A DNA stretch of 64,000 bases from Zygnema cylindricum (Eukaryota; Streptophyta; Zygnematophyceae; Zygnematales; Zygnemataceae): positions 1-64,000 of the forward strand of contig JBBHKE010003326.1 of the NCBI GenBank assembly GCA_037447655.1. Direction: 5' to 3'. The position numbers and the translations under genes are program-made. This document shows positions 10,507 through 24,396 of this stretch, in pieces; the stretch's first letter is position 1, and each line of letters opens with the position of its first letter. The notes beneath the pieces were generated by a model that had not been told where the DNA came from, did not search any database, and saw only the letters and a program-made list of their open reading frames with translations.

Positions 10507-10713
10507 TTGGGAGGTAAGAGGGATCCACCCGAGGATGGGTGGATCATAGACTCAAGGGCCTCAATGCATATGTGGAAAGATAAGAGGTGGTTTACTAAAT
10601 TAAAAAAAAATCCAACAGTTGAGATAGAGTATGGAGATGGTAGAGTAGAAACCACAAGTCTTGTTGGATCGGTTGATTTACAAGTTCTAATTGATGTTAA
10701 GGTTCAATTGTAA
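10507..10713 (+). pseudogene. Copia aspartic protease of D, active site mutated
   Basis: The frame contains GWIIDSRASMHMWKD where the family has DSGA(S/T); the catalytic-loop glycine is replaced by arginine. The following residues (VEIEYGDGRVE, LVGSVDLQVL) fit the protease fold of copia Pol. This enzyme would cut the polyprotein into mature proteins; the loss of the loop glycine makes activity unlikely. Confidence 0.75.
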
Positions 10714-10899
10714 CACTCTCATATATTCTTAACATTCAGCAATTTAGTAAGAATCTAGTCTCTACAGATGTTTTAGATGAAAAATAGTTCGAAACTGAAA
10801 CGAAGAAAAGAATCTTAAAAGCTAGCTTTGATAATGAGGTTTCTTTCATAGCTGAAAAGGGTAGTCAAGGAATTTTCAAAATTGTACTTTGCAATGAAA

Positions 10900-11738
10900 A
10901 GGGTGTTCTCTACTCGTGTGGAACTGATATGATGCTTTGGCACAAGAGGTTGGGGCATGTGAATCTAGATAGATTAAAGAAAATGAAGAATAAATGAATA
11001 GTGGATGGAAATGGTTTTTGGAGATGATGAGACCTCAGCTGATTCTAGTGGATGTGCACAAGGGAAGATTCATAAACATCCATTTCCAAAGTCATCACAT
11101 TTAGAAGAGGGAAAATATATGATCTAGTTCACTCTGATGTTTGGGGACTAGCTATGTATGCTTCACATGGGGGGAAAAGATGGATGCTAACAATTACAAA
11201 TGATTGGTCTAGATACACTAAGGTATATTTTCTTAGACATAAGTCAGAGGTACTAAGATGTTTCAAATAATACAAAGTATGGAGTGAAAAATTACATGAA
11301 ACCTAAATAAAAAAGATAATAAGTGATAATGGGAAAAAAAACACCTTAACAGAATTTGAATAATTTCTTAAAGTAGTAGGAATCCATCATGACAAAATTG
11401 TTTCTTATTATCCAGAACAAAATAGAGTAGCAGACAGAGTGAATAAAACTTTAGGAGATATGCCCAAAAGTACGCTAATTGATAAAAGAATAGGATTGCA
11501 GTTTTGGGTTGAGTCTATGAACTATGCTAACTTCATAAAAAATAGAGTGTTAACTTCGGCAAATAAGGAGGAAACTCCGTATGAAAGGTGGACGGGAAGA
11601 AAACCAGATTTGTCTAGTTTGAGAGTGTTCGGAAGTCAAGTCTACAATTTGGATTCCGATAAGACTAAATAGAAGTTAAATGGAAGAGGGAAACCACGAT
11701 ATCTTGTAGGATATGATGAGAGCACAAAAGGATATCGA

Positions 11739-11750
<12 letters not shown>
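10900..11750 (+). pseudogene. Copia integrase of D (broken)
   Basis: The pre-integrase zinc region (MMLWHKRLGHVNLDRLKKM, then CAQGKIHKH) is followed by catalytic-core remnants: HSDVWG, ISDNG near 11320, and YYPEQN-RVADRVNKTLGDM, where the final catalytic Glu position reads D. The 77-codon frame at 11439-11672 includes WTGRKPDLSSLRVFGSQVY. Several stops interrupt it. Integrase joins element cDNA to chromosomes in the nucleus. Confidence 0.8.
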
Positions 11751-13474
<1,724 letters not shown>

Positions 13475-13908
13475 GACGATGTACAACTGGATATGTGTTG
13501 CAAATTAGATGTGGTGCATGTTGTCGGAGTAGCAAACAACAGAAAGTAGTTGCTCAGTCCACTATGGAGGATGAATACATGGCTTTCTGTGTTGCCACTA
13601 AATAATTAATGTGGGTAAAATATCTTCTTGATGAACTTGGGTTCATTAAATCTTGGACTCAAAATGTCCTTTGTGATAGTCAAATTGCTATCTCTATCGC
13701 AGCTAATCCAAAACACCATTTCAAAGCTAAACATATGGATATACGACTAAGCTTTGTCAAAGAAAAGGTTGAGAATAAAATAATTAAACTGGTCCATAAA
13801 AGAAATAAAGAGATGATTGCGGACATGATGACAAAATCGGTACCTTCTCCTAAGTTAAAATTATGCCAACAAAATTGTGGACTTAAATCAAAGTTGACTA
13901 GGAATTAA
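13475..13908 (+). pseudogene. Copia RNase H end of D
   Basis: The RNase H region continues from RT. Around 13560 TMEDEYMAFCVATK precedes a 99-codon frame with MWVKYLLDELGFIKSW, LCDSQIAISIAANPKHHFKA and HMDIRLSFVKEKVENK, the standard C-terminal end of plant copia Pol. It ends shortly before the polypurine tract. RNase H removes the RNA template during cDNA synthesis. Confidence 0.85.
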
Positions 13909-13914
13909 GGAAAG
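13901..13914 (+). other. Polypurine tract of D
   Basis: GGAATTAAGGAAAG abuts the TGTTGAAAA start of the 3' LTR. Confidence 0.65.
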
Positions 13915-14747
13915 TGTTGAAAAAAATTGCTTAATATTCACTTCTTAGTTTAGACTCTAAAGTGAAGACAAAGAGAGAGAGCCACCATGGTCACAAAGAA
14001 ATAGGCAGACATGCATACAGATTGATAGATTACCAAAATGTTGCCTTAAACCAGATTTGAACCTAGGTTTGCAGATTATTATGTAGACATACGCCTTAAC
14101 CATTATGGCGTTGACGAAACATTACTTATTTAATTCGCTATTTAATCAAAGTGTTACGCAAGCGTTACTTTCACTAAAACAGACCAAAATTGACGAAACG
14201 ACATCAATAGTCAAACGACGCTCGCGGACGCGAATCTAACCGTGTAAAATACATGATCAGACGAACATCGTCGCCCTCGCCAAACTATAATTAATCTTTG
14301 ACGGCTTTCGAACATAACAGCGCGTTGTGCCACGTGGCGTCACATCATTGGACGTCGGAAAAGATGGGAAGAGGAACGATGGCTCCCATGTTGACAAGCG
14401 TCAACCAGAAGGCCATGTTGTACAACGACCGTACAACAAGTACAATCCGCCACTATAACTTCTTGTACTGAGTAGTAGGTAGTTCTGAGTATGAGTTAAG
14501 GGACTTAACGTGTTTGAGGCGCCTCTCTCCATGTGACCTTTTGTATTTATAGGCTATCTTTGGCAAGCCATAACTTACTACTCGAGGAGCAAATTCAGTG
14601 ATTCTTTTTGCGTTTGACTCAGGTTGGTCAGAATATATGTGTGCCGGGGCGGCACTAATTCAGTGGGAAAATGAAAGGGGCTAATATTATCCTAGAGGCT
14701 TTACATAGGCTGTTAATTTTGTGGGTTAATGGAGACCACGGATTTCA
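13915..14747 (+). repeat. 3' LTR of element D
   Basis: 833 bp with an intact TG start and CA end (TGTTGAAA...ATTTCA). It aligns with 8439-9343; differences are common, so the insertion is old. Confidence 0.85.
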
Positions 14748-14952
14748 AGTAAACCTACCAAAACTATTGCGTGTCTCTTTGTGGATAGCATAGGCAGCCA
14801 TGGCTCTAGCTCCCTCTTTACCGTCACTGACTGCGATAAGTGTGGGAGTTGAAGAGAGGAGTTAGAGGCAGAGTGCCTCTACTTCTTTTCTGCATTTTAT
14901 TTTTACAAGTTCAGACCTAGAAATTACTAAAAGAATCATTAATTTTTACATT
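14748..14952 (-). mobile_element. LTR fragment (A/B-related)
   Basis: On the minus strand it starts TGTAAAAATTAATG and contains the AGAGGAGTTAGAGGCAGA-type block and the GGCAGCCATGGCTCTAGCTC block seen in LTRs A and B. It is truncated at 14748 by the end of D. Confidence 0.65.
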
Positions 14953-14969
14953 CCACTACTAGAGTACGA

Positions 14970-15657
14970 CACCAATTAAATCACTATATTGTACAAAAAG
15001 GTACCGATGTCGAAGTACTTTTTGTACTTCCATTGTTCGGCATGGCCAAAGAGTTGATGTCTGTCAAATCCAGACTCGTTCTAAAATTCTCCGGAGATAC
15101 CGCAAACAAATGAGATGTTGCCACGTGATCGCTTGTGTGGCGATGACCAAAAACCGCCAAAACGCCCACTTTGTGATATCCGCTTCTATCGTGGCCGTCC
15201 GATCAAAACTGGCTTTTAATTTCAGCTCTTTAAACAAATGTGCGATATATTTGTTTCATGCGGTACCCTAATCCGTACTAAACATTAACCGCTTCTATGT
15301 GCTATGAATTCGTTCATTGTGTTAAATGATTTTCCTAACCTGTTTATGTTTAAGTAATTATCACACCTTATATAGTTGAGCACTAGTCCTAGACTATAAG
15401 ACAAAGCTAACTGCTATTTTGATGGTTGGCAGGTACCAGAATCAAATCCTGGGTCCGTCAAACCTTTTGGTAAATCTACCAAGATTCTGATACTTGTCTC
15501 TCTAGACATCTTAGGCAGCCATGGCTATAGCTCATTCTCAAGCCTTCACTGACTACAACAAATGTGGGGGTTAGAGAGAAGAGTCAGAGGAAGACTGCTT
15601 GTACTTCTTTTCTGCTTTTATGTCATAGTCTAAACCTATAAAATATCTAAAGAAAAC
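14970..15657 (-). mobile_element. Truncated B-type LTR
   Basis: Parallels 1950-2510 plus 6991-7127 (the reassembled LTR B) and starts TGTTTTCTTTAGATATTT at 15657 on the minus strand. Its end is missing at 14970. It may be the 5' LTR of B, with B's interior largely lost to rearrangement around D, or an independent copy. It includes the tRNA-like module at 15382-15460. Confidence 0.65.
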
Positions 15658-16210
15658 ATTTTTTTCTACCGCAAGGCGTTCGCTTCATTTTTCTCTGTTA
15701 CCGTCAACTTTCCTTTAGGAGTGGGTTGGCAACCTACCTGTAAAAGTGGGTTGGCAGATACATAAAAAAAATCGTGATAAGGTGCATAATTACGCTACGT
15801 GTCATGATGTAAAATTAACGAAAATTGATGAAATTTGCACATGACACGCGCTTTCAAAAATACAACCGAAAATAAAAATTGAATTTTGTTACTCTCATTC
15901 GTCAGTCTATTTTCAATACCTTTTGTTCGTCACGTTATATTTGTGAAAAGCCTTTCATTATGTTAAAAAACAGGAACCCTAAAAAATGAGCTGGCGTAAA
16001 GATTGGCATATGCAAAAAGTAGGAAAGTTATGTCGTTTGATTACTTCGTTACACATGTACATGGTACACAAGCGAAGATTTGAAGTTAAGTTTGTTGGTG
16101 CTTCAAATCTTAAGGATATTCAATATCGGATCGTAGCTTACGTGGTGCTAGTATATTTAAAACACATGGATTACATACTCTTTGTGATGGAACATCGACT
16201 CAGGGTGGCT
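15658..16210. other. No gene recognised
   Basis: Contains a short direct repeat of AGTGGGTTGGCA (near 15720 and 15745). An open frame of 77 codons at 15986-16219 has no recognisable motif. Nothing else is supported. Confidence 0.4.
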
Positions 16211-16845
16211 TTCCATTAGCGAAATAGTGGGGCTTTTTACCGAGGGTCGTACTATTTCGTACAGGTCCATACAAATTTTTTTTTTTGAAGGAAAACATCA
16301 TTATGGAAAAATGCTCAAGGTTGTAGGCGTAAATTTGGACCGTCGGAATCTATTACACTTTTTATCCGTGACGCCACATCACTAATTTTATAGTTTGTTA
16401 AGACTGTGTACAAGGAGGACAATTCTCAAAAATTGAACGTGTAAAAATGGGCCGCGTGGAAAAAGGAGAAAAAATTCACGATGTGCGCGCGTGTATGTGC
16501 TTACATGTCACAAGGGCCATGTGCCTTCTGCCAGGGTGGTTGCGAATCCGCCCAAATTATCAGTCACGCTCCCACCATCAAAATTTGTCGTCGCCTTTTT
16601 TTTGTTGTGTTTTGAAATTTTGGGTAGCTCATTTAATGCCCTCTGTACGAGTTATTAATTACCTCTGCGGATACATATATTATCTTCGTTGGTGTAAATG
16701 TTACCTCCGCTCGTACAAATATTGTGTTGAAACATTGCATTCGAAGATTCTTTCAATATTTTAAGCATCGAATATTAACCTACGTGTTACCAACCAGAAT
16801 GAGCCACGCAAATAAAAAGTGGTTTATTGACGCGACCTAATGGAA
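16211..16845. mobile_element. M2-family inverted-repeat element, copy 1
   Basis: About 635 bp bounded by TTCCATTAG at the left and CCTAATGGAA at the right. Internal landmarks shared with the other M2 copies: a pyrimidine run after ACAGGTCCATAC, GGCGTAA-TTGGACCGTCGG, and CATGTGCCTTCTGCCAGGG. No coding capacity was seen. Confidence 0.6.
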
Positions 16846-18180
16846 GGCACGCCCTTCAATAAAAATGTCACGTGCCATAATTAAAAGTGTGATACTGTAC
16901 TTTACTGACCGGCATTGATATCACAACACATCGTACATCACGCCGACACTGAAATAACAACAGTGTATGGATATTGAGAACACGACAACGTGGCGTTATG
17001 TGACGGGATCGCAACTGTACGTTACTTCACCGGTATAGATAACATCACATTTTGGCGTGTACGGATATTTACAAAACGACAAATCAGCGTGATGTACGAA
17101 ATCGCACGCGAAAAAGTTTAGCGCACGATACTATACATTACTCAACCGGTATTGATAACACGACATTTTGGCGTGACGTCGATTTTGTCTGGACTTTCAT
17201 CATACCACTATAACCACGTGAAATACAACAAATAGGATTGTACCATGTGTCTTTTTCCTTTGTCACCAATGACGCCAATCCTAACTCAAAACCCTCAACG
17301 GCTAAGTTCTTACAAAACTTTCTGTGCGTTAAACTGAATAGATAATTTACGGGAGATGTGTGATGATTTACAATAACTGTACGATTTATTACAGAAATAA
17401 ACAGAATTTGACAAAAGATACGCTGTACGTATTAGTACTTTTTGTTCGGTAAACTGAACATAAATTTTCACAGATAATGTACGGAATTTAATCGTTCATG
17501 TGCTGACAATTTCAAAAAGAGACGTTGCAGCGTCACACTGCTTGCGCGCGATAAGTTTGAAATGTGTACGAAAGTCTTCTTCAATTTTTTTCAAAAGATG
17601 CCGTCATGAAAACTTGAACAAACTGCGGTAAATGTTCAATTCTTTTTTTTTACATGTTCGAAATTGTACGGACAGGAATTCATTAACGATTTTTACGATT
17701 TTTTCAAATCGACCTCTCCGGCTTCTACTTATTTTAGGTGCGTTTGACTCGTGCGCAAAATGCATTTTGAACAACTATGTACAAAATCAATGAATATTAC
17801 GTTGCTTTCGTATAAAAATTGAAATCCGTACAAATTGGACAACAACGCTTTCAAGAGTCATGAATTTGAGACAACAAACCGCATGTTGTACATTTTTTGT
17901 GACTTTGGAATGTTTGTACGTCACATTGTCGATGTGGGGGCTGAAAGAAACATGACAAGCAAAAGCACAATAGATACACCAGAAAAGTGTTCCTCTAAAA
18001 GTCAATGTAGTGATAAATGTTCAAATACAAAACTCTCTTTCAATTCACTCCTTCCAACCCCTCTAGTAGATAAATCTAGCACTAAGTCTTAACATATAAA
18101 TATGTACACAACGAGAAACGAGTAAACGTCTACGTTGGTAAACCACACAAAACCATTCAACTGACAAGTCTACGTTGTCA
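16846..18180. other. AT-rich stretch with three degenerate repeats
   Basis: Around 16890-17180 a motif of the form TACTTNACCGGTATTGATAACA followed by CATTTTGGCGTG recurs three times at about 110-bp spacing with divergence. The rest (17190-18180) shows no recognisable gene, although short frames exist. Confidence 0.4.
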
Positions 18181-18527
18181 GTTTCACATTACAGCATGCA
18201 AGTACACGAAGTCCAATTGGACGGACAAAAGCTAGATGTCCTAATCTAATTGACCGACAAATCAAATGAATGTCCAACCGACCAAATCTACCCTGTACTA
18301 TTACAACTGACACAAAACGAAACGAAGAACAATATTGGCGACACTTCAAATATTTATCGACAACGTCACTTCATCGCTAAATTAGGAAAAGAAAATCTTT
18401 ATTGTTAATCTAGCGACGAAACTAATTCGTCGCTGATTTAGTGATGATCCCACTTCGTCGCTTGTCATCTCTGCTCCAACGACAAGATTGTCCCATCGCC
18501 AACAAATGCTTAGTACTCAAATTAACA
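18181..18527 (-). mobile_element. LTR start of copia remnant E
   Basis: On the minus strand the LTR starts TGTTAATTTGAGTAC at 18527, directly after the purine tract AAAAGGGGGAA. The tract and start resemble those of element F (AGGGGGAATGTTA). It contains repeated GCGACGAA/TTCGTCGC words around 18330-18470. The far end is not defined. Confidence 0.55.
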
Positions 18528-19990
18528 TTCCCCCTTTTACCAAGTCACTTAACACCCATTTTTACTCCATGCCTACCAGTTTCTTCCCCTTGTCATTAAC
18601 TTCCTTCAATTTTGCTTTAGTTAAGTTAGCAGCAACTTGTTTTTCCGTAGGTACTGATACAAATTACAACTCTTCTAACGAAACTAATTCTCGAACAAAT
18701 TGCCATTGAATTTTAGTGTGTTTTGTGCATTTATACAAAATAGGAACTTTACTAAGAGCAATAGAGGGCATATTATCACTCAATATATGCATGCATTCCT
18801 TTCTCACACCAACTTACAATAGGAAATCCTTAATCCACACGGCGTTTTTCAAGGCTTGACATGCAACCATATACTTTGCCTTTGTTGATGAAAGTGCCAC
18901 GGTAGGATAGAAATGTGAATTCCACATGATGGCTCCCCATGCAAGTAAAAACACGTATCTTGGCGTAGACCTTCGTGAATCATATTTACCTCCATACTTA
19001 GCATCACAATATCCATAACAACTCAAGACCTCACCTCTTTTATAAAAAATCCTAAGACTAAGTGTCCAGCCAAATATGTCAAAATTATTTTCACCGCTTC
19101 CTAATGTACCTTTTAAGGATTAGTACAATATCGCCTAATAGTGCTAACAGCAACACTATGTCTGGCCTAGTTCCAACACTTAATAACATCAAGCTTGCAA
19201 CTTCCTCCGTATAAAAAACATCAACCTTAAGATTCTTAGCAAAATTAGAAAGCTTATCACCACGATCAAGAGGAGTTCCAAGTGGCTCGCTATCTAAGAA
19301 CTTAAATCTTTTCAACACCTCCTGTAAATTTTGTTCTTGGCTTAACTTAATATCTCCGTCCTTCCTCCTCCGAATCAGAATTCCAACAATATATTGTGCA
19401 TCCTTTAAATTTCTAACTTTGAAATGCTTCCAAAATTCGTTCTTTAATTGTCTAAGTAACTCTAGGTTGTGAGAGATAGAAATAAATCATCCACGCATAC
19501 ACTAAAAATCATCATGTCCCAATCTTCTTCTTTAATATAAACTCTACAATAGGCTATTAGTCTTTTAAAGCCCAAAGTTACCAACACCTTATAAAGCTTG
19601 TGGTTCCACATTCTCGACGCGGTCTTCAGACCATACAAAGCTTTCCACAACCTCCACACCTTTTCGTTCTCTCCAAGAACTCCGTCTAGAATTTTCATGT
19701 ACTCTTCTTCCTCCTATTCTCCGTTCAAACGAGGTGTCTCCATGTCCACCTGTTGAAAATGCCTCCCTTCCAATGCTGTCATTACAAAATTTGCACGTAA
19801 TGAATCAAAATTGACTATAGTGGCGAAGGTCTCTGAAGAGTCAACTCTTGTCTTCCATGGGAAGCCTTTCCATACTTACCTTGCCTTCTACCTAAGAATT
19901 TATCACCAGGATCCCCTTGAATACATTTTTTTAATCTATTGCCTTCTTACCCTCAGTAGGTCCACTTATTCAAAACAATCCATTTGCTTT
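18528..19990 (-). pseudogene. Copia RT/RNase H remnant E
   Basis: Minus-strand blocks in order: an RT start with ETFATIVNFDSLRANFVM (near 19800), VDMETPRLNGE, LWKALYGLKTASRMWNHKLY (19462-19698) and CVDDL. These are followed by a diverged region PLGTPLDRGDKLSN (19091-19318) and RNase H motifs CDAKYGGKYDSRRSTPRYVF and ALSSTKAKYMVACQALKNAV (18814-19026). The tail runs to the polypurine tract at 18528. Numerous stops and shifts: dead copy. Confidence 0.85.
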
Positions 19991-21231
19991 TATATAATTA
20001 AATTCTTTTATGAACGCAGGTTTGCACTTCTCCTCCCACCTGTCCGATCTCGAGCCTCTTCACATGAGTAAGAGTGTGTATCTTAATTAGTCTTATATGT
20101 TTAAATTAGAGCTAAAGTTTTGTTGGCGCAAAGTCATGAAACCCTATATAACGTTAATAACACCTTTTCTTTACACTAATAATTTCTCAACAATATAAGT
20201 GATTCACGGTGTACCTTTGAACTATTTGAGTACTATAATTGTATGAACCCTATTGGTTACATTGTCACACATCATTTCACTCATTTTGACAGCCGTAATA
20301 TATTTTGCGTACTTGCAGTCGATAGTTTTCACGTTCTTATATTGAACGTATATTTTACGAATCATTAATTGACGGTTGATACTGGTCCTATAGTACCTTT
20401 ATGTCGTTCCGTTATTTTTTGTTAATTCGCGAGTCCGTGGTACTTTCACATTGAGTACAATTTACCTCTTTTTCGTTTTTGCTTGGAGCACAAATAGACT
20501 TAAGAGGGGAGGGGAAAAATAAAAAAATCCCATATGAGGGAAAAACTTTTTCGATGGAATATGATTGTCTTTTGCTGTAAGTTCTTTTTTTATTTTTTTC
20601 CTTTCTTAATTTCGCATTTGCCGTTTTATCTTGTTTCATTTTTTTTCTATCGACCCTTTAATAATTATCATATCTCGTGTGCTCTTGAAGAGTGGTTTAA
20701 GGTGGCAAGTGTCATCGCAATGGGGGAAAGAAAAATTTAGAAATACTCCTCCGACCGTGGCTCCTCAACCGGATCCACCGGATCTGCAAGATTATCCGAT
20801 TCATCACCTAATTAAAGTTTGAAAGACTCCATTTTTGAGTACCTGCTTTCGATGCGACTTCCCTTTCGCATCCACTTCCAAAAACCGGGAAATAGGAGAA
20901 AAACGGAGTAATGTTAACTAAAATTTATCTTCAAGAGATGTTTGAAGGCTTCCGTCAGAATGTAGATCAACGAATATCCGACTCTAACTGAAAGGGGGAG
21001 TTTAAGGTGGTTAAAGAATATACCTTTCATCTCTTTGAAGGAGTCTCGGATGAATGAGTAGAGAATGAAAAGGAGAGAAGGGAGATCCTTTGCAAAGGGG
21101 AAATGGTTGAAAAAAACTCGGATTTAGATACAAAGACTGATCATGAGGAGCCGATTCAATCAGTGTCAGGGAATATTGTTCTCTTTAATGGATTAAACTA
21201 CCAAGTTTGTAAGAAAGTCATCTAGGCTTAA
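19991..21231. other. Decayed interior of E, with an M1 end fragment
   Basis: No coding block could be aligned between the RT remnant and the integrase remnant. At 20170-20214 a sequence ending AAGTGATTCACGGTGTACC matches the end of M1 elements, so a partial M1 insertion lies here. The rest is AT-rich with polyT runs. Confidence 0.4.
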
Positions 21232-21495
21232 CTAGAATTTGACCTGGTTTAATGTTTGAAGCGAAATCATCAGTGTGCGTGATATTGGGAATTTCCCTTT
21301 CCTCATAGAAATCTTGATTGGAAATGAATTCTCCGATTGTGAAATTGTCGATTTGAGATCCCCATGAAAATTCACATCTCGGCTTTCGTCGTCAATGTGT
21401 CGAATTGGATGATAGATGAGACAAATATTTCCCTTGGAATTATAGCCAACAAAAATGCCCGTCCAACTCATTGATGCAAATTTACTCTTCCTCAT
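21232..21495 (-). pseudogene. Copia integrase C-terminal fragment
   Basis: The frame has SWTGIFVGYNSKGNICLIYH followed by DVNFHGDLKSTIS. It corresponds to SWSGFFVGYSANWNQYRIFN and NVDFHENLKAA in the integrase tail of element F. It is probably part of the same decayed element as E. Confidence 0.7.
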
Positions 21496-21499
21496 TTGG

Positions 21500-21735
21500 G
21501 AATAAATAAAAACCTAATTTGCACAACCTTCGAATATACGATGGTTTACCTAGATTCACATAAGAGGAAAGGTGAATTTGTGTCAAAATTTGGCATTTTT
21601 ATTGGCTGTAAGTCCAAGGAACTCTTTGTCGCATCTACGATCACATCAGGCATATTGTCGAAGAGAGCCAAAATGTAAATTCTCTCGAGGATCTAAAATC
21701 GACAATTTTTTGATCCGAGATATCGAACAAATTAA
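21500..21735 (+). pseudogene. Inverted second copy of the integrase fragment
   Basis: Plus-strand translation gives DSHKRKGEFVSKFGIFIGCK and KFSRGSKIDNF, a degraded version of the fragment on the opposite strand at 21232-21495. Shared DNA words include GGATCTAAAATCGACAATTT and TTTATTGGCTGTAA. The two copies lie head to head with almost no spacer. Confidence 0.6.
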
Positions 21736-22084
21736 GATGTTTTGCGATATACCACACGGTTGATAACCATCGCAATATCTCCTTACGTTGGGTTGTCAAA
21801 GATTTTCAAGAGCCGCGCCCCCCTTACCACCCATACATTATATCTGTACTACGGAACCCAACATCAGATTAAATACATTGTTTTGATTTTTGTCTTTGAC
21901 CTATGCGATTATAGCGACGGTACACTGCCCGATATAGCATACTAGCTAAACGATTTGGACGACCCAAAAACCGATCGGCTCCAATAACGATGGGCGGTGT
22001 AGTGCAAAGAGGTTTCACTGAACAAAGTTTGTTCGTTGAGTTATAGTCATGGGTCTCAAAAGTCAAAATTTTACATAACCGAAA
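21736..22084. other. No gene recognised
   Basis: Mixed-composition spacer with no recognised domain or repeat. Confidence 0.4.
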
Positions 22085-22250
22085 CCGAACTTTTTTTTTT
22101 TCAAAATCTCAGGTTCCGACGCTCGACCTGGTTATGTTATACTCCAAAATCGTTAACCGTCAACCAACCTGCGTTTACTAAAATAAAAGTTAACAGAAAC
22201 TCAATTTCTCGTGACTAACCGTACCCGTCCGTAACTGAAAAACTACAAAA
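22085..22250 (-). mobile_element. Remnant of a foldback arm
   Basis: Matches the inner right arm of the palindrome at 31136-32510: AAAATCGTTAACCGTCAACC, TCTCGTGACTAACCGTACCC and GTCCGTAACTGAAAAACTAC have close counterparts at 31905-32020. The outer tandem repeats are absent. Confidence 0.6.
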
Positions 22251-22284
22251 TTACCATGCTCATTGTTATTAGGGTTAAGCATTT

Positions 22285-22610
22285 GTTACACCGCGAATCG
22301 TAATTATCATAAATAATAATTAATGTTATCCATTCTAATTTATATTTTTTCGTTTTTTCAAAAAAAGGTTTAACTCTAGTTTATCAATAACTTTAATTTG
22401 GGTTTCTATCCGTAATAATTAATCGATTTGAATATCTTTTAGGTACTCATACATAATCTGTCAAACGTACAATTTCACGTCATTATGACGTTTCCATTAC
22501 GCGGTTTGTGAAAACGCAATTTTATCATAAAGTCATGCATTAAATCATATCATATGTATATAACGTAAAGTTTTTAGTATAGTACCAAACGCACATGTAA
22601 CCTGTACCTT
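22285..22610. mobile_element. M1-family element, copy 2 (truncated)
   Basis: The left end GTTACACCGCGAATCGTAAT matches, in inverse orientation, the right end of M1 copy 1. The interior shares TTTCACGTCATTATGACGTT and TTTATCAATAACTTTAATTT. No matching right end was found. Confidence 0.55.
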
Positions 22611-23750
22611 CGTTATATATTAGGTAATATATTGGTATGTTTCCAAGAAAATTTTATCTTTGTACTGCAGTATTAGTCCTAATGAAATATGTCTAGTCAA
22701 TTATTTTGGTCAAACGGAAAATAAATAAGAAAAATGATGCGTGTTCAAATATTTTGCGCAACTTGTTTTTTAAAACACAAGCTCTCATCCCTTTTTTTAA
22801 TATTTAGGGTAACCATTGTTGAGGAAAAACTAATTGTTAAATATTTCTCATACTCAAAGAAACAAAATGCTAACCTTATGATATTATTGACGAATAGGTG
22901 AATATGGTATAAAGTCAGTAAACGAGGTTATTTTCGATAGCCGAGAAGCATTTGGCCTAATACATGCTGACATTCCCGGTCTAGTAAACGCTATTTCCAC
23001 AGTCAGTAAATGCTTCATTACGCATTGTGTATTGACACGAGTAAGCTTTATGGAATGGTGTGTCTTTAATCATGCAGACAAACAATTACCCGTTTATGCA
23101 ATACCTATTATTGTCGCAGGATCTATGCTTCTCATTCTTTTTGCAACAATCGCAGCTTATTTCTGCATTTTAAAAAGTAAGACTACATTCACCCGTGGAA
23201 AAAAGTATATATTTAAAAAATTAAAAACTTCTGCAACCCATATGACTTTGTCAGATTTTACAGGAAAAATCCAAATTTGGTGAGGTGATATAGGACAATC
23301 TAGTGAAAGTTTGTACCAAATTTAAGATTTCTTTTCGAAAATGGACGAAGTTCTACCTTTTTTGTTCCCATGATTGAATACTTCCAAAGTGTTGAATATC
23401 GAATACCACGAAGTACTGAACTTCAGCATTTTCCAAACTTAAAATAATACAAACAGGTCCCCAATAGCGCCAAAAAAAAAAAAATCATACATTCAACAAA
23501 TCAAAAAAAAAGTCCAACATTCAGCCAGATTTCTTACACATTTTTAAAACTTTCCCATTCTTACTTCCTGAAGTTATAGTGGAATCGGTGTTCTGTTTTG
23601 AACGTATTTCACTGTGTTTTCTGGTTTTTTATGTCCACTCTAGTGTCAATAACGAAAACAAAACTTATAGTTGTGTTATTGTTATCTTAGTCTAAAGCTG
23701 TTTTTCAATTATTTTTTATCACATTGAAGATACTTAAGAAAAAATGCAGT
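22611..23750. other. No gene recognised; one frame with a membrane-like segment
   Basis: The only notable item is an 83-codon plus-strand frame at 23032-23283 with a hydrophobic stretch (AIPIIVAGSMLLILFATIAA) followed by basic residues, like a single transmembrane segment. No known family is visible and no splice context was established. It could be a chance frame or a lone exon. The remainder is AT-rich. Confidence 0.35.
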
Positions 23751-24381
23751 GTGTTAAATGAAAGGATCGATAACACAATCGGAATGCGCAACACAATCGG
23801 AATGCGCAAAGAAATGACAAATTACAATGCGGAAGCGAATTTAACTCAATGTCAATTATCAACCAGCTCACATTACAAACATTAATTTCTCATGAACATA
23901 GATAGAGACATTACATAATTCAGAAGAGGAATTCACATTAATTCTCATACATTAGTTCTACAATAATTTCTCCTTAATTGTTCCTTAGTTATTTTAGTTA
24001 TTACCTAATCCCTCACTAACTGGCATTTTAACGTAGTCGCCAGATTACATCTAGAAATCTAATTCTAGAAGCGTCACATGTACTTGGACGTAAAATAGAG
24101 TACGTCACAAACTGAAAATTCTCGAAACGAAACGTCTAGAAGTACAATACTTAAAGTACGACTTAACCTACGTGAAACGAAACTGCTAGAAGTACTACGC
24201 ACGAACCGAAAGTACTGGAAGTCCCGTACACATACAAAATAGACCAAACCGTTCACACTAAATCAAACAAAACCAAAAGTACTTATGAAACGAAACAAAA
24301 TGCGCGACGTGACGCGCGTCAAAACCGACCCACACTAAATACGAACCTACATTGAAAAAATCTCACATTGCAATTCTAACA
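23750..24381 (-). repeat. 3' LTR of copia element F
   Basis: On the minus strand it starts TGTTAGAATTGCAATGTGAG at 24381, right after the purine tract. The far end is placed near 23750 where a TGTG/CACA boundary occurs; this boundary is a guess because no second LTR exists in the window. It contains repeated GAAACG/AGAAGTAC words. Confidence 0.6.
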
Positions 24382-24396
24382 TTCCCCCTCTCAATG
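24382..24396 (-). other. Polypurine tract of F
   Basis: ATTGAGAGGGGGAA on the minus strand directly precedes the LTR start and lies a few bases after or overlapping the end of the pol frame. Confidence 0.7.
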
